Below are positions 1 through 7,492 of a DNA stretch of 24,881 nucleotides, one piece after another; positions within the stretch are counted from its first letter, which is position 1; every line of letters begins with the position of its first letter. A program made the position numbers and the translations under genes. Origin of the DNA: a virus; the IMG/VR virus record IMGVR_UViG_3300003324_000372, positions 1 to 24,881 of that record. The stretch is one strand, 5' to 3'. The notes beneath the pieces are model-generated. The model was given only the letters and a program-made list of their open reading frames with translations, was not told where the DNA came from and ran no database searches.

Positions 1-184
1 CGGTAAAGGTGGAACTTGCCAGCAGTGTACTGAGTGTCGATTCCGTAGCCGCCCCGGTCGGCAACGTGATTGTGCCTGTTACATTAGTCAGGTTCCACGT
101 CCCGCTCTGCCGCGCATTGATGGTTTGGCTAAAGGCGAATGATGGGACGAACATCAAGAGCGCAAGTAATAATAATAGTGGCAT
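1..184 (-). CDS. Signal-peptide tail-region protein, cut by window edge
   Basis: Sixty-one codons are visible before the window ends, so the C-terminus is missing. The protein opens with a classical Sec signal peptide: a run of leucines from residue 3, then a cleavage-like FAFS-Q at residues 16-20. The mature part contains a turn-rich stretch (TGTITLPTGAATE, residues 37-49) of a kind seen in phage tail and fibre proteins. Its ATG shares one base with the TAA of the upstream 151-aa gene (TAATG), which implies coupled translation. It is the last visible gene of the leftward structural operon. The role is probably structural or surface-related, but no family is recognised. A signal peptide is unusual for a virion protein. 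One copy of the dispersed 20-bp palindrome lies inside it. Confidence 0.7.
   Translation of the reverse strand, partial: MPLLLLLALLMFVPSFAFSQTINARQSGTWNLTNVTGTITLPTGAATESTLSTLLASSTFT
72..91. repeat. Dispersed 20-bp dyad site, copy 1
   Basis: On the minus strand it reads CTGACTAATGTAACAGGCAC. It matches the site family described in the findings and lies inside the coding sequence of the signal-peptide protein, in the only frame that avoids TGA and TAA. Confidence 0.6.
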
Positions 185-639
185 TAGACTAACCCCAGGT
201 AAGAGAGTTTTTGCGTACTTGACCCAACGATAGCGTGAATGACGTTGAGAGCGGAGACTTCGACTTCCAGCATATCCCCCGCCCACAGCGGATACCCCGT
301 GCTCGACGTGACCCCCGTCGTGCCGAGATATACGAAATCGGTATTGTCCGTGTGGGCCTTCAGTTTAAATCGTCGAGCACTGACGGATGGGAGCGCCGCT
401 TCGGCCCCCGTCAGAGAGATTTGCCCAGAGATCACCGATGCTGCCCCAAGCCCATCACCCATCTTGACGGGGAATCGCGACCCGCTCGAATCAGCAACCA
501 CTGTTGCCGAGTTCAATGCGCCAAACGCGAGCTTCGAGAGGGGGTAATCACAGGTACCCCCTGTTGGGCCACTGACGACCTCATCACTCGCAAACGTCTT
601 CCCGCCTGACCCTGCATTGGTAGTGAAATTATCAGCCAT
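184..639 (-). CDS. Small phage structural-type protein, 151 aa
   Basis: The protein is rich in Gly, Ser, Ala and Thr with no charged helices or membrane segment, the composition of a beta-rich virion protein. The N-terminus (ADNFTTNAGSGGKTFASDEV) resembles openings of small hypothetical proteins near phage tail genes. The ATG directly follows the TAA of the 38-aa gene (TAAATG), and the stop overlaps the next start by one base, so it is a member of the leftward operon. It may be a minor tail or capsid-decoration protein. That assignment rests on position and composition only, since no domain is recognised. Confidence 0.7.
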   Translation of the reverse strand: MADNFTTNAGSGGKTFASDEVVSGPTGGTCDYPLSKLAFGALNSATVVADSSGSRFPVKMGDGLGAASVISGQISLTGAEAALPSVSARRFKLKAHTDNTDFVYLGTTGVTSSTGYPLWAGDMLEVEVSALNVIHAIVGSSTQKLSYLGLV

Positions 640-756
640 TTATCCCCGCCTTCTTGGCATGATGACCGGACGCCAAATGATGACCGTGACTTGGGCCGCC
701 GTATTACTCGCTCCATCTAACAGATTCATTGCTGCCAACATCGCTGGTGTCACCAT
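640..756 (-). CDS. 38-aa small protein resembling the C-terminus of its neighbour
   Basis: This 38-codon frame fits exactly between two genes: its ATG abuts the TAA of the 130-aa gene and its TAA abuts the ATG of the 151-aa gene. The exact tiling is the main reason for calling it. From residue 12 it reads LDG, then small residues, then QVTVIIWRP and a basic tail. This parallels LNG...VRVTLLMRRP at the end of the 130-aa protein, so it may be a decayed or duplicated C-terminal beta-strand unit. The SD is weak to moderate (AGGCGGGG). Function is unknown. Confidence 0.55.
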   Translation of the reverse strand: MVTPAMLAAMNLLDGASNTAAQVTVIIWRPVIMPRRRG

Positions 757-1149
757 TTATTTCCTCATCGGGTTCGGGCGTCGCATGAGCAACGTCACAC
801 GCACCCCAGACGCCGCCGTAGAACCGTTCAACTTCGGCCGCATAAAGCCCGCATTCTCAATACTGACCGCCGCCCCCGGAGCCGTCAGCGCAATGTCCGA
901 GCCGCCCGCCGCGTTTTTGCACGAGGCGTAATCCGCATCGGTATCGGTCGCCGCTGTTTCCACCGCCACGGTCCCACCCCCGATCGATCCGCCACCATCG
1001 ATCTTCACGTGCCACGTGCGATCAACCCATTCCGGGTATTCAACGCCCGCGCCGATGTTGTCTGTGGTCGAGAGAACCCAGACCACTTTCATCACCGAGC
1101 CGTCGGCATCGCCTACCTTACTGATGAATGTCGGGTTCACTGCTGCCAT
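757..1149 (-). CDS. Phage structural-type protein, 130 aa
   Basis: This is a single-domain protein with alternating hydrophobic strands (MKVVWVLSTTDN, TWHVKIDGG) and a GAAVSIENAGFMRPKL segment followed by a VRVTLLMRRP strand. The pattern is typical of small jelly-roll or beta-sandwich virion proteins. It starts three bases after the stop of the 83-aa gene, with an AAAGGAT-type ribosome site, and is followed without a gap by the 38-aa gene. Position in the tail-fibre region suggests a minor tail or receptor-proximal part. No named family is recognised. Confidence 0.7.
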   Translation of the reverse strand: MAAVNPTFISKVGDADGSVMKVVWVLSTTDNIGAGVEYPEWVDRTWHVKIDGGGSIGGGTVAVETAATDTDADYASCKNAAGGSDIALTAPGAAVSIENAGFMRPKLNGSTAASGVRVTLLMRRPNPMRK

Positions 1150-1152
1150 CCC

Positions 1153-1404
1153 TTATCCTTTCTGTTGACGCACTTCTTTCATCTTGTCGATCACGGCCCG
1201 CCGTTGATTGGCCGGCGCCGCCTCCAGAAAATCCTTCACCTGCTCCCGCTCCTGTTCCACCAGGCGCTGTTGACTCGATTGGAGAAATCCCGCGAATACT
1301 TGGGCGACTTGGTCCTTGGCCGTGGCCTCCGTCACGATGGCCCATTCCGAGTTCGTGAAATCCACGATGAGGCGTTTGGCTTGGTCGTTCCAGAGCAACG
1401 TCAT
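1153..1404 (-). CDS. Small helical phage protein, 83 aa
   Basis: The N-terminus (LLWNDQAKRLIVDFTNSEW) looks like a short beta domain. It is followed by long charged helices from about residue 30 to the end, rich in Gln, Glu, Lys and Arg. The ATG overlaps the stop of the tail-fibre gene by four bases (ATGA), a standard coupling signal. It could be a tail-fibre assembly or chaperone-like protein, as such small genes often follow fibre genes, but nothing in the sequence proves this. Confidence 0.7.
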   Translation of the reverse strand: MTLLWNDQAKRLIVDFTNSEWAIVTEATAKDQVAQVFAGFLQSSQQRLVEQEREQVKDFLEAAPANQRRAVIDKMKEVRQQKG

Positions 1405-3008
1405 AGTTTCATCATCAAGTTCAGGAACAGCGTGGGCTGCATGATATTCATGGCAGCGTTCCCGCCCGTGCTGCCGATGGACCCTGGGTTCTGCACCGAT
1501 GTTCCGCTCGACGTGCCCGCATTAATATTGCTCGTCGAAATCGAGCCTGAGTGCGTATGGGACAATAGTTCGGTCTCGGACATCGCATGAAATTCCTCAC
1601 CGACGTACTCACCAAGAGCCCGCACCCTGGAGTTGTACTGGATCGTCCAGACCGGAGACGACTTGGCCGTTAAATCAATCGGCACAATGTTCTGCGCATC
1701 GGCCAAGCTCGACGCCAACTTCACCGTCGTGGCACTGCTCCGAATCACGTAGTAGGTGTTGCCGCTTGTGAGCCCGGTAATCGACCCGGAGGACAACGTA
1801 AAGGTGACCGGCATACCGGTGATCCAGGTTTGCGTATTGGATCCCACCGCCAGGGTATTCGCCGTCGTGTCCACATCGCCGCTCGTGCCGCTCTCCCGCG
1901 TGATCGGACCAGTCGTCGGATGCCAGCCGGCAATAACGCGGCCAACCGCCCGAGGAATCTGCACCGACTTGTTCGCCGCAAAATCCGCCGCCGCATTGGC
2001 ACCGCGTCCGCCCGTGACCGGACACCATTGATCCGGGCAGTTTCCCCAGATCAGCGCATAGAGATTCGAGGTGTCGGCATGCGCTCGCGTCGTCGCACCA
2101 CTCGCCGCCGACCCGATCGTCCCATCATTCAGGACGATCCAGCCAGCCGGAGCCGTGGCCTGCAGCGTGACTTTTACATCACCGGTAACCCAGACCGCAT
2201 CGACGTACTGTTTCGAGGCTACACCCAGGGGGGTCGTGGGATCCGCCGCCACCGTGGCATTGGTCAAGACCGGCGTCGTTAACGCCAAGCCGGTCAATGA
2301 GCCGCCGGCTGTTCCCGAGAAGTTCGGATTTGCCACGATCGGCGTGACCAAGGACAGATTGGCAAGACTGCCCGACGCCGATCCGCTAAACGTCGGAGAC
2401 GCGATGGTTGCGGTCGTGAGCGAGGGTGTCGTTAAGGTCAATCCAGCCAAGGAGCCGGTCGCGGTGCCGCTGAAATTCGGGGCGCCAATGTTCGGAGCCG
2501 TCAACGATTTGTTCGTGAAGGTTTCGATCCCAGCTAAGGTCGACAAGGTCCCGGATGCCCCAGGGAGATTCAGCGTGGTGGTCGCTGATTGGGCAAACGT
2601 GGTGTTGAACGCGCCGGTCAGGGTGAGATTTCCACTCAAGCTCAATCCGCCCGACATGGGGACCAGTGCCGTACCACCGGGATTCACTGCGATCAGGCGT
2701 CCGCCAAAACCCGTCAACGTCGGCAACTTATCAAAGCCCGCCGCAATGAGATCAAACTCCGCCCGCATCGAGGCCGATGTCGCTGGAGAGGAGGGAGAGG
2801 GGAAGGAGCCGTGCTGGTAGTACTCGTTTGACCCGAATACATCTGTACTAATTGATACAGTCACAATTATTACCAACGCTAGGCGTTTCAGCATGCGACT
2901 TCCTCGGCAAATTGCACACAACATGCATGTCTTCGCGCCGCGCTTGAGCCAGCTCGGAAAGAACTGACTCTCATTCAGCGATTGCATGCATTTCCGGCAT
3001 TTGATCAT
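1401..3008 (-). CDS. Tail fibre with collar-type C-terminal domain (535 aa; 497 aa from internal start)
   Basis: The C-terminal half has the tail-collar architecture: GDVKVTLQATAPAGWIVLND (276-295), GGRG...ADFAANKSVQIPRAVGR, and a final SHTH...MQPTLFLNLMMKL. A beta-rich module (about 375-458, WITGMPVTFTLSSGSITGLT core) is inserted in the collar. Upstream are three shaft repeats starting near residues 177, 205 and 228 with the pattern P-x-FSG-x-A-x-GSL. Two starts are plausible. ATG 3008 has GAGGG and a four-base overlap with the tail gene, and gives a CxxC...CxxC leader (residues 1-38). ATG 2894 has GAGGA and begins a clear signal peptide (MLKRLALVIIVTVSIS). The likely role is host recognition. 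Having both leader types in frame is odd. Confidence 0.85.
   Translation of the reverse strand: MIKCRKCMQSLNESQFFPSWLKRGAKTCMLCAICRGSRMLKRLALVIIVTVSISTDVFGSNEYYQHGSFPSPSSPATSASMRAEFDLIAAGFDKLPTLTGFGGRLIAVNPGGTALVPMSGGLSLSGNLTLTGAFNTTFAQSATTTLNLPGASGTLSTLAGIETFTNKSLTAPNIGAPNFSGTATGSLAGLTLTTPSLTTATIASPTFSGSASGSLANLSLVTPIVANPNFSGTAGGSLTGLALTTPVLTNATVAADPTTPLGVASKQYVDAVWVTGDVKVTLQATAPAGWIVLNDGTIGSAASGATTRAHADTSNLYALIWGNCPDQWCPVTGGRGANAAADFAANKSVQIPRAVGRVIAGWHPTTGPITRESGTSGDVDTTANTLAVGSNTQTWITGMPVTFTLSSGSITGLTSGNTYYVIRSSATTVKLASSLADAQNIVPIDLTAKSSPVWTIQYNSRVRALGEYVGEEFHAMSETELLSHTHSGSISTSNINAGTSSGTSVQNPGSIGSTGGNAAMNIMQPTLFLNLMMKL
2895..3008 (-). other. Zinc-ribbon-like leader fused ahead of tail fibre
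   Basis: These 38 codons run in frame into the fibre gene. They contain C4-x2-C7, a FFPSWLKRG segment and a second cysteine cluster C28, C31, C34, the layout of the tiny zinc-ribbon proteins common in phages. There is no stop before the fibre's signal-peptide methionine. Either an independent mini-gene lost its stop, or the fibre really has two start sites. Confidence 0.45.
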
Positions 3009-5104
3009 TTAATCCCTCGCCGCAGCAGATACGAAATAATCAGGTGGCTGACAGTGAACGGGTAGATGTAGTCGGACGAGCCGCTCAACCGGCCCTGCAT
3101 GTTCTCGCCGTCCCCACTCAGCTCAATTTCGGTAGGTCCGAGTGTCGAGCCGTCCCATACAAACGCGTCCCATTGAATCCCGCTATCCCAGCGGGGCTCA
3201 CCTTGAAAGCTGGAGGGATACGTGATGGCTGCTTGCTGTTCGTATTCGAGCGAGCCATAGCCGCGCTTGTAGCTGAAATCGACTTCGGCATAGCTCGTGC
3301 CTTGAATCGACAGACTGGCCTTCCGATACGATTTCAAAATCCGTGGCGACCGCATATTGGCCCAATTCGGCACCAGATGATGGTCAATCGCCGCCCCATC
3401 GAAAGACGACCCGCGATCCATTTGGTAGACCATGCCGTTCGTGGAACCGAAATAGATGACGCCCGTCCCGTTTGACGCGAGCCCGTTGTAGACACAGTTC
3501 ACCGGATTCGGGAACAGGATCGGGATCGACCCAATCGGTTTGCCGTTCACGACCGTCAGGTACAGTCCGCTGCCGTCCGTGAAGAACAGGCGGTATTGGC
3601 TTTTGGTTTTATGCACGCAGCTCGACGCAACGATGGTGCGCCTGGATTCGATGTAGTTTTGCACGGGATAGGTGAGCGTCCCCGAAGCGAAGTTCCCGAA
3701 CTCCTGCACGCGCGCCAGGTCCACCACGCCGGAGGCACCCAGAAAATACGTACGGTCGAGATTCTGGATGCTCCGTGCCGCGCCGCCAGTCTGCGTATGG
3801 AAATTCACCGGACGGAACGGATTCGACCCGCCGGCCGCTGATCCGTACAGTATCTTGAGCCCGTCCTGCACCGCGATGAACAGCGCCGGCGAATCCTGAG
3901 AGCCTGGTTGAATGGCAAACCCGGTTACCGTGTTGCTCATCCCGTATTCCGCTGTCCCGGCGACAGCCGTCCAGTTGTAGGGCGTCCCGATCCCGGAGTG
4001 CTGGACCGAGCTGCGAAAACTGACGAAGAGGTGATTCTGATGCTCAACAATATGGGTCGGCGCATCAATGGACAGGCCAGTCTTGATCGGCGCATAGGTG
4101 ACGCCGTCAAATTCAAAGCACCGGTTCACTCCGTCGCACCCATAGATCCGTTGACTGCCGAACTGCCCAGAGAAATTGGACGCATAGAATTCGTACGTCC
4201 CGCCCGGCTGCAACACGATCGCCGTTTGCGCACCGGACAGCGTGAGGGTGCCCCCAGAGGTCAAGGCTCCGGCCGTGAGATTCCCTGGTCCGCCGCCTGG
4301 CGCCAAGATCAACCGGCCGGCCGCATCGCCGGCACTCCAGGATCCTGATTGCAGCATGACCCGCCGCACCGTATAGGTGTTGGCCCCTTGCGTAATCGGC
4401 AGCCCTTCAGTCGGCGCCACACTCCCGGCCGTAAAACTGACTTCATTCGGCATGGAGAGTTGCGTCCAGCCCGACAGGCTCGCCTTATAGAGCACACAAG
4501 CGGACGCGGCGAGGTTGTCGCGAAAGGCAAAAACCTCATGGACATTGCTATTGACCATCGAAAAGACGCCCCGAATCGCCCCGGATCCCGGCACCGCCGC
4601 AATCAAGGCTCGGTACACATCGGCCGCCGCATTCAGGTACTGCGCGTTCGTGCGGGAATCGACGAAGGCCGTGACGTTCATCGCCGTCCCAACGAGGGTC
4701 GCACCCACCTGCACCACTTCCGAGGTCGAGAACCCTGCTCCGACAATCAACGTCACGGCCATGTAGTTATTGACGCGGTCAACGCCGATAATCGTCGCGG
4801 TGGTGCCGGTGGTCTGTCCGGTCAAGATGTCACCAACCGCCGGCACGTTCACGAAGCCCGTCACTTGAATGATTGAATACGTCGCGTCCGCCGGCTTCGC
4901 CCGACCATCAAAACGTTCGTATCCGTCGATCCTGGTATGTCCGCCAGAGACCGCACATTCATAGTTCAATGCATCGACGATCGCGCCGGGTTTCAAGTCC
5001 AAGGTCGGCGTCATTTGATCCATGCCGCCCTGAAAGCGAATGGTTTCATACGCGACTTGCGGCAAGGCCTTCATGGGGGTACGGGGAATCGGCATCGTTA
5101 CCAC
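3005..5104 (-). CDS. Large phage tail/neck structural protein, 699 aa
   Basis: Near the N-terminus it carries RFQGGMDQMTPTLDLKPGAI, then NYEC...GGHTRIDGYERFDG. This signature recurs in large uncharacterised structural proteins of podoviruses, encoded between head-tail adaptors and fibres. The rest alternates short beta-strands and glycine turns, compatible with a beta-propeller or tail-hub-like protein. GTG 5104 is preceded by GGGAG and overlaps the adaptor gene by seven bases; ATG 5095, three codons in, is an alternative. It probably forms part of the tail tube, hub or DNA-stabilising plug. The family name is not certain. Confidence 0.8.
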   Translation of the reverse strand: MVTMPIPRTPMKALPQVAYETIRFQGGMDQMTPTLDLKPGAIVDALNYECAVSGGHTRIDGYERFDGRAKPADATYSIIQVTGFVNVPAVGDILTGQTTGTTATIIGVDRVNNYMAVTLIVGAGFSTSEVVQVGATLVGTAMNVTAFVDSRTNAQYLNAAADVYRALIAAVPGSGAIRGVFSMVNSNVHEVFAFRDNLAASACVLYKASLSGWTQLSMPNEVSFTAGSVAPTEGLPITQGANTYTVRRVMLQSGSWSAGDAAGRLILAPGGGPGNLTAGALTSGGTLTLSGAQTAIVLQPGGTYEFYASNFSGQFGSQRIYGCDGVNRCFEFDGVTYAPIKTGLSIDAPTHIVEHQNHLFVSFRSSVQHSGIGTPYNWTAVAGTAEYGMSNTVTGFAIQPGSQDSPALFIAVQDGLKILYGSAAGGSNPFRPVNFHTQTGGAARSIQNLDRTYFLGASGVVDLARVQEFGNFASGTLTYPVQNYIESRRTIVASSCVHKTKSQYRLFFTDGSGLYLTVVNGKPIGSIPILFPNPVNCVYNGLASNGTGVIYFGSTNGMVYQMDRGSSFDGAAIDHHLVPNWANMRSPRILKSYRKASLSIQGTSYAEVDFSYKRGYGSLEYEQQAAITYPSSFQGEPRWDSGIQWDAFVWDGSTLGPTEIELSGDGENMQGRLSGSSDYIYPFTVSHLIISYLLRRGIK

Positions 5105-5832
5105 AAGGCTCCCGCCAGATACGGCTGTGGCGCTTGATCCAGCTCCAACGTGGTGAGCAGTCGGCTATAGCCTTTCTCACCGCGCGACAGCACTTCGAAG
5201 GCCGATTCAGCTTCGCCGTAGTAGGTCATCGCTTTGTACACGATGATCATGTAACTGTGAGAAATCGGCAGTTCGGGCACATCTTCATCCGCTTCCATGC
5301 GGATCGGCGCCGTAAAGTAATCCCCGAGAATGGTGTAGCCCGCCGGCGGCGTGAACGCGAGACCCAATCCGTTATTCGGCAACCAGGTGATCACGTTGGG
5401 GCGCGCCTGACTCGTGCGGATCGTGCCGAACTGATACGTGTCCCGCCAGACTTCATAGGGCATCGGCGACAGATGCTGCTCGGTCGACAGCCCAACGGCC
5501 GTTTCGTAGTTGCGAAAGGAATCCATGACCCAGCGGCCAAACGTGCCGGCGTCCACGCCGCATTCCACGGTCGTATATTCGGCTTGGCCCGCGATGGTCG
5601 GGAACGTGGTGGTATGGCGTTTAAAACGCCAGTCGGGATGGAGCGATTGAATTTCAAACCAGGCTTCAGCGACCCACTCGACCATGCGGCGCATCTCGCC
5701 GACCTGGTTCAGCACCGTGACCGGGAGCAGTGTGGCCCCATGCGCGAGCCGACATTCCTGCACCGTACGCTGACAGATCTCCAAGAAGGTCGCTTGCCCT
5801 TCCGAGGTCCCAATCGGCACCCCAATCGGCAT
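5098..5832 (-). CDS. Probable head-tail adaptor / tail tubular protein, 244 aa
   Basis: The N-terminal two-thirds contains long helices, with ATFLEICQRTVQECRL and MVEWVAEAWFEIQSLHPDWRF (about 15-70), then short beta-strands and a second helical part (SYMIIVYKAMTYYGEAESAF). This helix-plus-insert layout and the phrase WxEIQxxHxDWRF are typical of phage adaptor proteins that seat below the portal. Its position, after capsid genes and before the large tail protein, agrees. The start has GGAG-type spacing and lies nine bases past the stop of the 182-aa gene. Assignment is by pattern and synteny, without a structural match. Confidence 0.7.
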   Translation of the reverse strand: MPIGVPIGTSEGQATFLEICQRTVQECRLAHGATLLPVTVLNQVGEMRRMVEWVAEAWFEIQSLHPDWRFKRHTTTFPTIAGQAEYTTVECGVDAGTFGRWVMDSFRNYETAVGLSTEQHLSPMPYEVWRDTYQFGTIRTSQARPNVITWLPNNGLGLAFTPPAGYTILGDYFTAPIRMEADEDVPELPISHSYMIIVYKAMTYYGEAESAFEVLSRGEKGYSRLLTTLELDQAPQPYLAGALW

Positions 5833-5841
5833 GGAGACTCC

Positions 5842-6390
5842 TTAGGTTGACGCCGCCATGCGCATCAGGCGACGCGCCCAATCCTTCCCGCGTGGACTGT
5901 CGTCCAGAATCGAAATCGTATGGCTGCCCGTGACCGTCCGGCGCAGCAGGTTCTTCGGTTCGCTCCCATCGGCGGCATCCTGAATCGTCATGACGTTCAC
6001 GGCCCGGCCTCGAAGCCAGACCTCGACGTATTTCCGCTTCACAACGACTTCCGTATCCACCGGGATGAACTTCACTTCGCACCAGCCCAGACCCTCGATC
6101 CACTGCTCGACGCCTTTGCCGTTCACCCATGCTTCGACATAGAGCGGCGCATTCGGATCAGCCGCAGCATGGGCCATGATCTTGACGGGTTCTTCGTTGA
6201 ACTTGAGTTCGTCGGCGTAGTCCATCCGGAGCGGACTCTTTTCGATGATCACCTCAGACGGCGTTGGTCGGTAAAACGGCGTATCGCCCAGGCCCAGGTT
6301 GATATCCGCCGGCTGATCGATCTTTTCGGCGTCCGGTGGAATTTCTTTCGACTGTCGCTTCACAGGCTTACTCGGTGTCGCGGTCTCCAT
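5842..6390 (-). CDS. Phage virion-region protein of unknown function, 182 aa
   Basis: The first 30 residues are basic then proline/acid rich and likely disordered. After NLGLGDTPFYRPTPSEV (32-48) come regular beta-strands and conserved-looking turns (NAPLYVEAWVNGKGVEQWIEGLGWCEVKF). The C-terminus is helical and basic (GKDWARRLMRMA). It lies between minor capsid proteins and the head-tail adaptor, where N4-gp56-type podoviruses encode unknown structural proteins. The start follows GGAGAGG. Directly upstream lie a very stable hairpin and a copy of the dispersed palindrome, so its translation or mRNA level may be regulated. Confidence 0.7.
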   Translation of the reverse strand: METATPSKPVKRQSKEIPPDAEKIDQPADINLGLGDTPFYRPTPSEVIIEKSPLRMDYADELKFNEEPVKIMAHAAADPNAPLYVEAWVNGKGVEQWIEGLGWCEVKFIPVDTEVVVKRKYVEVWLRGRAVNVMTIQDAADGSEPKNLLRRTVTGSHTISILDDSPRGKDWARRLMRMAAST

Positions 6391-6414
6391 AGCCTCTCCT
6401 CCGTGGAATGAACC

Positions 6415-6436
6415 GAGCGGGGCCGAAGCCCCGCTC
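6415..6436 (-). terminator. UUCG-capped hairpin between structural genes
   Basis: On the minus strand a perfect 9-bp stem (GAGCGGGGC / GCCCCGCTC) closes a TTCG tetraloop, an exceptionally stable RNA fold. The following bases (GGTTCATTCC) lack a true U-tract, so it may be a weak terminator, an mRNA-stability element or a pausing site, not a complete intrinsic terminator. Confidence 0.5.
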
Positions 6437-6455
6437 TGCCTACTGCAGTACGCAG
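6436..6455. repeat. Dispersed 20-bp dyad site, copy 2 (most symmetric)
   Basis: It reads CTGCGTACTGCAGTAGGCAG on the minus strand, a 20-bp inverted repeat with one mismatched pair. It is intergenic, just after the stop of the 159-aa gene and touching the UUCG hairpin. Confidence 0.65.
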
Positions 6456-6457
6456 CT

Positions 6458-6937
6458 TTAGGAAATCTGTGGACGATCCGGCAGGGTCATCACATCCACG
6501 AAGGTATACGTCACCCCCGTCGCCCCCGACAGGTTGCTCGATCCAAACGTCCAGTTGGAGCCGGTCGACCCCACCTTGATCACGATGTATCCGATTGGGC
6601 AGACCGTCTTCGGCACCGGCCCGAATCCTGGAGCCACGATAAACGCTCCGGCAGCGTCCAGGTCTGTGATCTGGCCCTGCACGACTTTCACATTGCCCGA
6701 GGAATCCAAGCCCACGACGAAGATGCAGCCTTTGTTGGCACCGACCGCCACAAAGGACGCGCCGGTAGCGGCGTCAGTCGTTGGCGTAGCTGCGTTGGTC
6801 ATCGCGGATTTGCTATACGCCTTGCCGTTAATACAGTAGGGAATCGTGCCGGTATTGCTGAGGGTGGTGGTTGTCCCCGCCGCGAGGGTCACCTTCGAGG
6901 TGCATATCGTGAGCGGACCTTGCATCAATGCATCCAT
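6458..6937 (-). CDS. Minor structural protein, 159 aa
   Basis: A Gly/Thr/Ala-rich beta protein with low charge. The N-terminus (LTICTSKVTLAAGTTTTLSN) and later strands (GCIFVVGLDSSGNVKVVQGQ, GYIVIKVGSTGSNWTF) fit a head-decoration or fibre-type beta-sandwich. A ribosome site GAAAGGATGTAACC precedes ATG 6937. It lies shortly downstream of the 172-aa gene, two genes after the capsid gene, which favours a capsid-associated function. No family is recognised. The protein ends just before the palindrome and UUCG-hairpin intergenic region. Confidence 0.7.
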   Translation of the reverse strand: MDALMQGPLTICTSKVTLAAGTTTTLSNTGTIPYCINGKAYSKSAMTNAATPTTDAATGASFVAVGANKGCIFVVGLDSSGNVKVVQGQITDLDAAGAFIVAPGFGPVPKTVCPIGYIVIKVGSTGSNWTFGSSNLSGATGVTYTFVDVMTLPDRPQIS

Positions 6938-6953
6938 GGTTACATCCTTTCAG

Positions 6954-7472
6954 TTAAGGCAATAGCGAGGGATCAAAGCCTGAGTCCAGGCTGACATGCA
7001 CAGCATTCGGGACCACGGTCACATCGTCGAGTGCGGTTGTGCCGCCGACGAAATTTCCGGTTCCCGTCGGATTAATGATCGTAAAGCCGATCACCGCCTT
7101 GCCTTCCGGGATCGGAGGCCATTTCATCGTCGCCAACGTGGCGCCTTCGACCCCCATCGCTGAGGTTTTCGTCCCCTCGCGATCAATGAGATAGACGTAG
7201 ACGTTGAACTTGGCGTTCGTGACCGTCCCGGACAAGGCCGCCATATCAGTCGCCGCCGCGATCTTGACGAGGACGCCTTGCGCGACGGCATAACAATCGG
7301 AGGCTCCTGTTTTGACGAGCGCACTGCCCCCAGCTTTGATAACGAGGCCTGGTGTATTGAGCATGCGGGAGGTGTGCCGGTCTCCGAGTGCCCGCAGAAT
7401 CGTGCCCAACGCCAGACGCGAGGAGCTGTCCGCCACGTTGGCTAAAAAGTTGGTAATTGTTCCGAGCATCAT
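6954..7472 (-). CDS. Minor structural protein downstream of capsid gene, 172 aa
   Basis: An open frame extends upstream into the capsid gene, but the first 32 codons there are out of phase with that gene. The start is placed at ATG 7472 (or 7469), right after GAGAGAGGGC. The protein starts with a short helix (LGTITNFLANVADSSSRLAL), then a beta-rich body (KFNVYVYLIDREGTKTSAMG, GKAVIGFTIINPTGTGNFVG) and ends GFDPSLLP. The beta-rich body and place right after the capsid protein suggest a decoration or head-fibre protein. Function is not proven. Confidence 0.7.
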   Translation of the reverse strand: MMLGTITNFLANVADSSSRLALGTILRALGDRHTSRMLNTPGLVIKAGGSALVKTGASDCYAVAQGVLVKIAAATDMAALSGTVTNAKFNVYVYLIDREGTKTSAMGVEGATLATMKWPPIPEGKAVIGFTIINPTGTGNFVGGTTALDDVTVVPNAVHVSLDSGFDPSLLP

Positions 7473-7492
7473 GCCCTCTCTCTCGTGAGTGG

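Noticed and set aside
2843-2860. Imperfect inverted repeat CTGTACTAATTGATACAG
   Set aside because: It is a different sequence from the dispersed site, occurs once, and lies in the signal-peptide coding region of the fibre gene; chance is a sufficient explanation.
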